DNA of 6,882 bases from the NCBI GenBank assembly GCA_023412655.1, contig JAEYNH010000167.1, forward strand, positions 1 to 6,882, given 5' to 3'. The translations under genes were made by a program, and so were the position numbers. Of this stretch, positions 1-5,086 are shown piece after piece (within the stretch, counting starts at the first letter, position 1; every line of letters begins with the position of its first letter). The notes beneath the pieces were generated by a model. That model saw only the letters and a program-made list of their open reading frames with translations, was not told the origin of the DNA and made no database searches. This stretch comes from Pseudomonadota bacterium (lineage in GTDB: Bacteria; Pseudomonadota; Alphaproteobacteria; Caulobacterales; Caulobacteraceae).

Positions 1-153
1 CCGCTGGAACACCAGCGCCGCCCTCGCCCGCTCCTCGGGCGTCTCGGCCGCCTCGGCGTCGGCCCGGGCCTCGCGGGCGAAGCCCATGCCGAGCTCGGCG
101 AGCTCGGCCAGGATGCGCCCGTGACGCTCAGCCATTTCCCCGGGAGAAGGCAT
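1..153 (-). CDS. Hypothetical protein, N-terminal part (cut by window edge)
   Basis: The first 51 codons of a gene reading leftwards off the window. The translation begins MPSPGEMAERHGRILAEL and goes on as a charged Ala/Glu/Arg-rich sequence with heptad-like Leu spacing, so it is probably a soluble, largely alpha-helical protein. There is no signal peptide or membrane segment. From memory it resembles small uncharacterised Caulobacterales proteins that start with a similar AERHxxILAELAELG stretch; no function is known to me and none is assigned. Two starts are possible: the ATG at 153 (used here) or the ATG at 135 (residue 7). Neither has a well-spaced Shine-Dalgarno: 153 has none, and a GGGGAA directly abuts 135. 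A promoter-like element ends five bases before 153, which would suit a leaderless message. It lies downstream of, and in the same direction as, the porin gene, 112 bp away. That it is a real gene is fairly secure. Confidence 0.7.
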   Translation of the reverse strand, partial: MPSPGEMAERHGRILAELAELGMGFAREARADAEAAETPEERARAALVFQR

Positions 154-158
154 GAACA

Positions 159-189
159 ATTAGAGAACACGAAAGCCGTCGAAAGGCAA
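159..189 (-). promoter_or_regulatory. Candidate promoter of the left-edge gene
   Basis: Read on the minus strand there is a -35-like TTGCCT (189 to 184) and a -10-like TCTAAT (164 to 159; five of six match TATAAT), separated by 19 bp, slightly longer than ideal. This is one of few AT-rich stretches in a very GC-rich region. The -10 box ends five bases before the ATG at 153, so transcription would begin at or next to that ATG. Pattern match only. Confidence 0.35.
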
Positions 190-196
190 CTAATAT

Positions 197-240
197 CGGC
201 CCGGCCAAGCCGCCCGCGCGTCGCCGCCGGGGCTGGGCCG
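197..240 (-). terminator. Imperfect GC hairpin downstream of the porin gene
   Basis: Arms CGGCCC (197-202) and GGGCCG (235-240) pair perfectly. After one mismatch, three more pairs form (204-206 with 231-233), leaving a GC-rich loop of about 24 nt. It lies 26 bp beyond the porin stop codon and before the next gene on the same strand, the right place for a terminator or attenuator. No T tract follows on the minus strand, so it is not a classical intrinsic terminator. It could also be a 3' stabilising stem or chance pairing in GC-rich DNA. Confidence 0.3.
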
Positions 241-265
241 GGACTCAGGCCGGCTCAGGCGCGGC

Positions 266-1828
266 TCAGTAGTTGATGATCACGTTGATGTAGCCACCGT
301 TCCAGAGCGGGTGCTTCTCGTCGGGGACGATCGACTTGATGCCCGAACCCGCTTTCGAGGCCGAGAGCCCGGCGGTGAGATAGATGTTTGGCGTGATCAT
401 CCGCTGGTATTCCAGGTACCAGTCGTCGGCCAGATGCTTGCGCAGCACCCCGGCGATCGGCTGGGCGATGCCGTCCTCGATCACCAGACGGGTGGCCTGG
501 CCGAACTGGATGGGGCTGAGACGTTGGTTGGCGCCGATGCTGGCCACGCGCAGGGTCAGGGTGTCGCGCGAAGTCGGGAACGCCCGGACCATGATCTGGC
601 TGGCGTTCACGTTCGAGTTGATGAAGACCATCGAGGACTTCGAACCGGTGGACCAGGCGTCGGGATTGCCCTCGTAGTAGAGCGGGTCGAACCGCTCGTT
701 CTTGGCGGTCTTGGGATTATCCCCGGAGAAGGTCTGGTAGATGTAGGCGATCTGCGGCCGCCAGGGGACCTTGGAGAAGCTGTAGCCCACCTCGATGCGG
801 CCGCCCCACGCCTCCAGGTCGATCCGATCGTTGCGCTCCAGGGCCAGTTCGGCCGCGATCCAGGCGTCGGCCAGCGGGCCGCTGGGCGGCGAAAAGCGCG
901 AGTAGATGTCGAGGAACTCCAGGCCGTCGCGAGCATCTGGAATGATCGAGGGCGGGCCGATGCCGTTGGGCGCCGCCTTCGGATAGGACGCCCGGGAGGC
1001 CACCACCTTGCCCAGGGTGGCGCCCAGGTAGCGGGCCGAGGTGTCGTCATAGCGCAGGTCGAAGCCGGCGATATGGGTGCCGGTGTCGTTGTCGGGCGCC
1101 TCGTTCGGATCGAGGAAGAAGCCGGTCCCGGTGATCCGCTTGTGGCTGAACTTGGCCAGGCCCGCGATCCGCCAGGCCTTGCGCGGTCCGAGCTTGAGCG
1201 CCCCCCGGGTGAAGCCGCTCGACCCGCCGTTGGCGATCAGCATGCCCGTGCCGGCGGTGAACTCGCGGGCCCCGAAGGAGAGGTCGACATTCCCCCATTC
1301 CGCGCGGTCCGAGCGCAGGCCGAGGTACAGCTCCTCGACCGTGACCCGGCCGGTGTTGCGGGCGTCGAAGGCGTCGGTCCCGCGGGTTCCGGACGCCACG
1401 AACGAGGCCGCGCCATAGAGGGTCTCGCCCTCCAGGTTCCGGCTGAAGCTGAGGCCGGGCTTGATGTACCCCTCCAGCCAGTTCTTGTCGGGGTCGTAGT
1501 CGCTGTTGCCCGCGACAGTCTGGGCGAAGTTCCAGAACAGGTTCCGCTCGGCGACCAGATTGACCCCCGCCTGGACGTGGGCCTGCACCTGAAGATCGGG
1601 CGTGTTCAGCAGTTCCAGGGTCTTGGGCGTCTGGGCGGCGCCCGACGTCTGGCCGCGCGAAGCCTGGGCGGCCGCGGCCTCCTCGGCGTGGCGCGAGCTC
1701 GAGACATGCTGGGACGGCGGGGCGTTCGAAGGCGCGGGGGAATTCTGGGCGGTCTGGGCGAGCGCCGGGCCGGCGGCGGAAAGCAGGCTGGCAAGGGCCG
1801 CGGCCTGGAAGAGCAAGCGTCGATTCAT
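266..1828 (-). CDS. Outer-membrane porin, alginate-export family beta-barrel
   Basis: A 520-residue exported protein. It starts with a typical Sec signal peptide (MNRR, then a hydrophobic Ala/Leu core, cleavage expected after ALA at residue 24). Residues 25-70 are a low-complexity Ala/Ser/Gln/Pro linker. From about 75 to 520 the sequence has the alternating aromatic/polar pattern of a large beta-barrel and ends in a C-terminal aromatic (INY), as outer-membrane barrels do. The segment around 355-390, with YQTFSGDNPK followed by a phenylalanine and DPLYY, matches what I recall of the alginate-export fold (AlgE-like). That family includes many non-alginate anion or organic-acid porins, so the substrate is open. 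The frame is open to 1945, but the ATG at 1828 is chosen because the signal peptide follows directly and GAGGTG (1840-1835) sits six bases upstream. It is divergent from the exported amidohydrolase at 1998, which suggests shared regulation. Confidence 0.75.
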   Translation of the reverse strand: MNRRLLFQAAALASLLSAAGPALAQTAQNSPAPSNAPPSQHVSSSRHAEEAAAAQASRGQTSGAAQTPKTLELLNTPDLQVQAHVQAGVNLVAERNLFWNFAQTVAGNSDYDPDKNWLEGYIKPGLSFSRNLEGETLYGAASFVASGTRGTDAFDARNTGRVTVEELYLGLRSDRAEWGNVDLSFGAREFTAGTGMLIANGGSSGFTRGALKLGPRKAWRIAGLAKFSHKRITGTGFFLDPNEAPDNDTGTHIAGFDLRYDDTSARYLGATLGKVVASRASYPKAAPNGIGPPSIIPDARDGLEFLDIYSRFSPPSGPLADAWIAAELALERNDRIDLEAWGGRIEVGYSFSKVPWRPQIAYIYQTFSGDNPKTAKNERFDPLYYEGNPDAWSTGSKSSMVFINSNVNASQIMVRAFPTSRDTLTLRVASIGANQRLSPIQFGQATRLVIEDGIAQPIAGVLRKHLADDWYLEYQRMITPNIYLTAGLSASKAGSGIKSIVPDEKHPLWNGGYINVIINY

Positions 1829-1997
1829 GGGCAGCACCTCGCGCTGGGGGCCGCGGGAATCGGCCGGCTGTACCGGAAGACGAAAAGCAGTCCCCGCCGC
1901 AGCCCACTCACGCAACCATACAACCGGAACTTGTTGCCTACTCATACCCTATCTTATGCGTGTGGGAACACCGTTCTCTCGCCGCAAGGAGCTTTCC
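1829..1997. promoter_or_regulatory. Divergent promoter region, porin / amidohydrolase
   Basis: These 169 bp separate two oppositely transcribed genes and must hold both promoters unless the genes are read from further away. The stretch 1918-1960 is distinctly more AT-rich than its surroundings. On the plus strand TTGTTG (1931-1936) and TTATGC (1954-1959) are 17 bp apart; the first is a fair -35 but the second is a poor -10. I found no convincing minus-strand promoter. A GAATC (1857-1861) and a GATTC (1822-1826) fit the CcrM methylation motif GANTC. The amidohydrolase ribosome-binding site AAGGAG is at 1986-1991. Confidence 0.5.
1940..1961. promoter_or_regulatory. Operator-like inverted repeat between divergent genes
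   Basis: Arms ACTCATA (1940-1946) and TATGCGT (1955-1961) are reverse complements at six of seven positions, separated by 8 bp. It overlaps the AT-rich stretch and the candidate plus-strand -10 box, a usual position for a repressor site. A shorter dyad, GTGT (1960-1963) with ACAC (1968-1971), follows at once. No regulator gene is visible in the window, so the binding protein is unknown. Confidence 0.35.
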
Positions 1998-3416
1998 ATG
2001 GGACATGACCTGGATCGTCGGATCCTCCTTGCTGTCCTCGGCGGAGCGATCACCAGCGCGGCGACGGGCGGACGGCTCAGCGCCCAGGTGGCGGCCACGA
2101 GCGGCCCCCCCGTTCCGGCCACGCCTCCCGGCCCGCCGCCCTCGAGCGAGGTGCTGTTCCGCAACGTACGCGTGTTCGACGGCAAGTCGCCGCGGCTGTC
2201 GGCGCCCACCAATGTCCTGGTGCAGGGCAACCTGATCGCGGCGCCCGGCACGCAGCCGGAGCCGGCGGCGAGAGTGATCGAGGGGAACCAGCGGACCCTG
2301 ATGCCCGGGCTGATCGACTGCCACGCCCACCTGGAGTTCTACAACCTGCCGGCGGCCGACTTCGTCAGTTCGCCCGGCGACTACCTGCAGCTGCGCCAGG
2401 CGCCGGCCGCGCGCGCCTTCCTGATGACCGGCTTCACCTCGGTGCGGGACGCCGGAGGACCGACGTTCGGCCTCAAGCGGGCGATCGACGAGGAGCTGCT
2501 GATCGGGCCGCGCATCTGGCCCTCGGGGGCGATCATCTCGCAGACCTCCGGACATGGAGAGTCGCGCTATCCGAACGAGCTGCCCTCACGCATCGGCGGC
2601 CGCGACCTGACCCCTCACGAGCGCGAGAACTATGTGTTCGCGGTGGATGGCGTACCGGAGGTGCTGGAGAAGGTGCGCGAGCAGCTCTACCAGGGCGCCA
2701 GCCAGATCAAGCTGGCGGTGGGCGGCGGCGTCAGCTCGAACCACGACCCGCTGGATTCCACCCAGTTCAGCGAAGAGGAGATCCGCGCCGCGGTCGGGGC
2801 GGCGGAGGACTGGGGCACCTATGTGATGGTCCACGGCTACACGCCGCGGGCCGTCAACCGCGCCCTCGACTGCGGCGTGAAGTCGATCGAGCACGGCCAG
2901 CTGCTGGACGAGCCGACCATCGAGCGGATCGCCAAGATGGGGCTGTGGCTCAGCACCCAGCCCTTCCTGATGGACACCGACGCCATCCCCACCACGCCGG
3001 GATCGGAGAACGAGCGGAAGTACCAGCAGGTGGCCGCGGGCACCGAGCGGGCCTACGCCCTGGCCAAGAAGCATGGGGTGAAGACCGCCTTCGGGACGGA
3101 CATCCAGTTGAACCCCAAGGGGGCTGAGCGGCAGCCGCACTACCTGCCGAAGCTGCTGCGCTGGTACACCCCGTTCGAGTGCCTGAAGATGGCGACGCAC
3201 GACAACGCCCAGCTGCTGGCCTTGTCGGGCCCCCGCTCGCCCTATCCCCGGCCGCTGGGGGTGGTGCAGCCCGGGGCCTACGCCGACCTGCTGCTGGTCA
3301 ACGGCAATCCGCTGGTCGACCTGAATGTGCTGGCCGATCCCGACCGGAACTTCGCGGTGATCATGAAGGACGGGAACATCTACAAGAACCAGGACAACCC
3401 GCTGCTGCTCAACTGA
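1998..3416 (+). CDS. Exported metal-dependent amidohydrolase (imidazolonepropionase/prolidase-like)
   Basis: A 472-residue amidohydrolase-superfamily enzyme. An Arg pair before a hydrophobic stretch (DRRILLAVLGGA, residues 6-17) suggests Tat or Sec export. A Pro-rich linker (34-49) leads into the small beta-sandwich (about 51-103), then the TIM barrel. Metal-site residues are all present: HAH at 109/111, Lys238 (QIKLA, the expected carboxylated lysine), His279 (VMVHG), His299 (IEHGQ) and Asp368 (FGTD). GHGES at 185-189 is also typical of the group. The family holds Xaa-Pro and L-Xaa-L-Lys/Arg dipeptidases, imidazolonepropionase-like enzymes and lactam or carbamate hydrolases, so the substrate cannot be read from sequence; periplasmic cleavage of a C-N bond is the safe statement. 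The frame is open from 1602, but ATG 1998 is preferred: AAGGAG lies six bases upstream, the signal peptide follows, and the longer version would read antisense through the porin. It is divergent from the porin and convergent with amiC. Confidence 0.85.
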   Translation: MGHDLDRRILLAVLGGAITSAATGGRLSAQVAATSGPPVPATPPGPPPSSEVLFRNVRVFDGKSPRLSAPTNVLVQGNLIAAPGTQPEPAARVIEGNQRTLMPGLIDCHAHLEFYNLPAADFVSSPGDYLQLRQAPAARAFLMTGFTSVRDAGGPTFGLKRAIDEELLIGPRIWPSGAIISQTSGHGESRYPNELPSRIGGRDLTPHERENYVFAVDGVPEVLEKVREQLYQGASQIKLAVGGGVSSNHDPLDSTQFSEEEIRAAVGAAEDWGTYVMVHGYTPRAVNRALDCGVKSIEHGQLLDEPTIERIAKMGLWLSTQPFLMDTDAIPTTPGSENERKYQQVAAGTERAYALAKKHGVKTAFGTDIQLNPKGAERQPHYLPKLLRWYTPFECLKMATHDNAQLLALSGPRSPYPRPLGVVQPGAYADLLLVNGNPLVDLNVLADPDRNFAVIMKDGNIYKNQDNPLLLN

Positions 3417-3450
3417 GCCGCGGGGGCCTGCGCTCCGCAGGCGGACCTCA
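3414..3450. terminator. Hairpin between convergent genes, likely bidirectional terminator
   Basis: GCCTGCG (3426-3432) and CGCAGGC (3436-3442) form a perfect 7-bp stem with a CTC loop. TGAG (3414-3417), which includes the amidohydrolase stop, can pair with CTCA (3447-3450), which includes the complement of the amiC stop, so the whole 31-bp gap fits in one long imperfect hairpin. It is symmetric and could end transcripts from either side. Neither strand has a T tract, so termination rests on stem strength or on Rho. Confidence 0.55.
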
Positions 3451-4656
3451 GCGGGCGGCGACCTTGAGCGACTGGCCGAAGTGGGCGTCGATGGCGTCGC
3501 TCACCGCCTTCATCAGGCGGGTTCGGCTGGCGGGGTCGCGCAGGCGCGCCTCGTCCTCGGGATTGTTGATGAAGCCCATCTCCAGCAGCACGGCCGGCAC
3601 GTCCGGGGCCAGCAGCACCACCAGGCCGGCGTCCCGGTGGCTGCGGCGCAGCAGGGGCGTCTCGCCCTCGAGATTGGCGAGCAGGGTCTGGGCGAAGACC
3701 GCCGAGCGGTTGCGGGTGGCCCGCTGGGTGAGGTCGAACAGGATGTCGCGCACGCCGTCCCCGGCCGCGCTGGCCTTCATGAACCAGTCGTCCTTGCTGA
3801 CGAACTGGGTGGAGCGGCGGGAGGCCTTCTCGGAGAGCGTATAGACGCTGGCGCCCTTGAGGGTGTTGGTCGGGCCCGAGTCGGCGTGCAGGGAGATGAA
3901 CAGGTCGGCATTGGCCCGCTGGGCGATCCGCACCCGGGTCTCCAGCGGGACGTAGACGTCCGAGTTGCGGGTCATGACCACCTTGTAGCGGCCGGTCTTC
4001 TCCAGACGGGCCTTGAGGGTCTGGGCCGCGGCCAGGTTGATGTCCTTCTCGTGGCCCTGGGAGCCGGTGGCGCCCACGTCCCGGCCGCCGTGGCCGGCGT
4101 CGATGACCACCACCTTCTTGAGCGGCAGCGGCGCCTTGCGGGCCTGCTGGAAATCGGTGCGCAGGGCGGCGGGCGCGGCGGCGGCGGCCGGGGCCTTGGT
4201 GAGGGTGGCGCCGGGCGCGGCGGCCACGTCGATCACATAGCGATAGTGCTCGATCCCGTCGGCCGGCGGCAGCAGGAAGCGGCGCTTGACCCTGGCGTCG
4301 GCGGCGAGGTCCATCTGCAGGCGCGCCTGCCCCTTCTCCTCGTCGATCATCCAGGCCTTGACCAGGCCGCGCCCAGGGCCCTGCAGGTCCTGGGACGGCT
4401 TGACCCCCGGCATCACCACCACCAGGCGGGCGCCGGCCGAGCCGTCGGAGACCACCTTGACGCTGGCCGACTTGTCGAGATCGAGGACGACGCGGGTCTC
4501 GCTGTCGTCGCCGCCAAGGCGGACCTTCAGCAGGGAGACGGTGTCGGGGGCGGCGTGGGAGGCGGCCACGACGGCCAGGCCCAGGCCGGCCGCCAGGGCG
4601 GCGAGCAGCGCCCGCCCCCGGCCCCAAGCCATCGCCCGTCCTACTCGCCTGAGCAT
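3448..4656 (-). CDS. amiC: N-acetylmuramoyl-L-alanine amidase, AmiC type
   Basis: A 402-residue periplasmic zinc amidase that cuts the bond between N-acetylmuramic acid and L-alanine of the stem peptide and so separates septal peptidoglycan in division. An Arg-rich signal peptide (residues 1-35, SHA before the cut) precedes an AMIN targeting domain (about 40-145), an Ala-rich linker (146-178) and Amidase_3 (about 181-390). Zinc and catalytic residues are visible: His189 (DAGHGG), Glu203 (HEKD), His257 (SLHAD) and Glu359 (EMGFINN). The charged stretch about 275-315 sits where AmiB/AmiC enzymes have an autoinhibitory helix, implying activation by a LytM-type protein such as DipM in Caulobacter. 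ATG 4656 gives the longest form. ATG 4632 (MAWGRG, 394 aa) is a real rival: it has AGGA about six bases upstream and keeps a full signal peptide, whereas 4656 has only a weak GGGTGG. Divergent from rne, as I recall from other alphaproteobacteria. Confidence 0.93.
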   Translation of the reverse strand: MLRRVGRAMAWGRGRALLAALAAGLGLAVVAASHAAPDTVSLLKVRLGGDDSETRVVLDLDKSASVKVVSDGSAGARLVVVMPGVKPSQDLQGPGRGLVKAWMIDEEKGQARLQMDLAADARVKRRFLLPPADGIEHYRYVIDVAAAPGATLTKAPAAAAAPAALRTDFQQARKAPLPLKKVVVIDAGHGGRDVGATGSQGHEKDINLAAAQTLKARLEKTGRYKVVMTRNSDVYVPLETRVRIAQRANADLFISLHADSGPTNTLKGASVYTLSEKASRRSTQFVSKDDWFMKASAAGDGVRDILFDLTQRATRNRSAVFAQTLLANLEGETPLLRRSHRDAGLVVLLAPDVPAVLLEMGFINNPEDEARLRDPASRTRLMKAVSDAIDAHFGQSLKVAAR

Positions 4657-4668
4657 CCAGCCACCCTA

Positions 4669-4696
4669 TCCGCAACGCGGAGTCGCAAATTGCGAC
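4669..4696. promoter_or_regulatory. Two abutting perfect palindromes upstream of amiC
   Basis: TCCGC-AAC-GCGGA (4669-4681) is followed with no gap by GTCGCAA-A-TTGCGAC (4682-4696). Both have perfect arms, 5 bp and 7 bp, with odd-length centres. A GANTC methylation motif (GAGTC, 4680-4684) spans their junction. They lie 13-40 bp upstream of the amiC start at 4656 and about 390 bp upstream of rne. They may be operators of a dimeric regulator, or a hairpin pair in the amiC leader. TTGCGAC at 4690-4696 also resembles a -35 box, but no -10 is properly spaced from it. Confidence 0.4.
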
Positions 4697-4817
4697 AAGG
4701 ACAGCCATATACGGCCAGCGGGCGTAGACAATCGGTTAACGAGGTCTTTCCGGCCGCAGGACGACGCGGGCGACGCTTTTCTTTTCGGGCGCCGTGTTGC
4801 AAAGTCCAGCCGCGCGA

Positions 4818-4845
4818 CGACGGCGCGCCCGTTCCGGGCCCGTCG
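4818..4845 (+). promoter_or_regulatory. Strong hairpin in the putative rne leader
   Basis: CGACGG (4818-4823) pairs with CCGTCG (4840-4845), and GCCCG (4827-4831) pairs with CGGGC (4835-4839) around a TTC loop. Only a 3-nt bulge (4824-4826) interrupts an 11-bp, nearly all-GC stem. It is the strongest hairpin in the intergenic region. If the rne transcript starts upstream of it, it is part of the leader; if not, it could act on read-through. No T tract follows. Its role is unknown. Confidence 0.4.
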
Positions 4846-5057
4846 GCCGCGTGTCACGCAAACCGGCGTCGGCCTCGCACGAGACCTTCGGCGACCACGC
4901 ATCATCCGATCGCGCCGCTCATGGCGCGCCTAGGAACACACCTGATGGGCTGCGCAGCTCAAGCCATTGCTGGCCTTGCCCCCGAAGACGCCGCTTCCGG
5001 CGCTCTGCGGGTCGGCGCGCGCGCCCGTCCCCATCACCGGCAGCGCCAGGGCCATGC

Positions 5058-5075
5058 CCACGCCGCGCGCCGTGG
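5058..5075 (+). promoter_or_regulatory. Hairpin overlapping the rne ribosome-binding site
   Basis: CCACG (5058-5062) pairs perfectly with CGTGG (5071-5075) over an 8-nt loop. The right arm contains the first two bases of GGAG (5074-5077), the Shine-Dalgarno of rne, nine bases before its ATG. A competing small hairpin, GGGC-CAT-GCCC (5049-5059), uses two of the same left-arm bases, so the two cannot form together. This arrangement could modulate rne translation. Confidence 0.4.
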
Positions 5076-5086
5076 AGACTATCTGA

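Larger units (their letters stand above)
4657..5086. other. 430-bp divergent intergenic region amiC / rne
   Basis: No convincing gene is visible here. The amiC-proximal end (4657-4740) is less GC-rich and holds two abutting palindromes, and the rest is very GC-rich with several inverted repeats. Besides those listed separately there are CGCGCC/GGCGCG (4911-4928, 6-nt loop), GGGCT/AGCTC (4947-4960, one wobble pair), CGCCG/CGGCG around a CTTC loop (4989-5002) and the self-complementary GGCGCGCGCGCC (5014-5025). A pyrimidine run, CTTTTCTTTTC, lies at 4776-4786. I cannot place either start site with confidence. The reading is a divergent promoter near 4670-4790 followed by a long structured rne leader, as expected for rne genes, which in enterobacteria are autoregulated through a long leader. 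Confidence 0.5.

Noticed and set aside
244..269. Three CTCAG units spaced 10 and 11 bp apart at the end of the porin gene
   Set aside because: Too short and too few to call a repeat array; probably chance, and one copy is formed by the stop codon.
1602..1997. 132-codon upstream extension of the amidohydrolase frame
   Set aside because: It reads antisense through the porin start region, is Arg/Ala/Ser-rich without family similarity, and would bury the export signal. The AAGGAG at 1986-1991 marks 1998 as the start.
311..2008. Long plus-strand open frame of 565 codons antisense to the porin gene
   Set aside because: It is a shadow of the high-GC porin gene: composition is Gly/Arg/Val/Ala-rich with no recognisable domain, while the opposite strand has a signal peptide, barrel pattern and Shine-Dalgarno.
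242..4684. GANTC (CcrM) motifs in intergenic regions at 242-246, 1857-1861 and 4680-4684
   Set aside because: The count is about what composition predicts for this much DNA, and others lie inside genes. Only the one on the palindrome junction at 4680-4684 was kept as part of a finding.
4736..4750. Possible CtrA site, TTAA-N7-TTTC near rne
   Set aside because: Only the first half matches TTAA-N7-TTAA; the second half is too degenerate to call.
4787..4801. Sigma-54-like GG-N10-GC with TTGCA
   Set aside because: The -24 half matches TGGCAC poorly, the minimal spacing occurs often by chance in GC-rich DNA, and no enhancer-binding context is seen.
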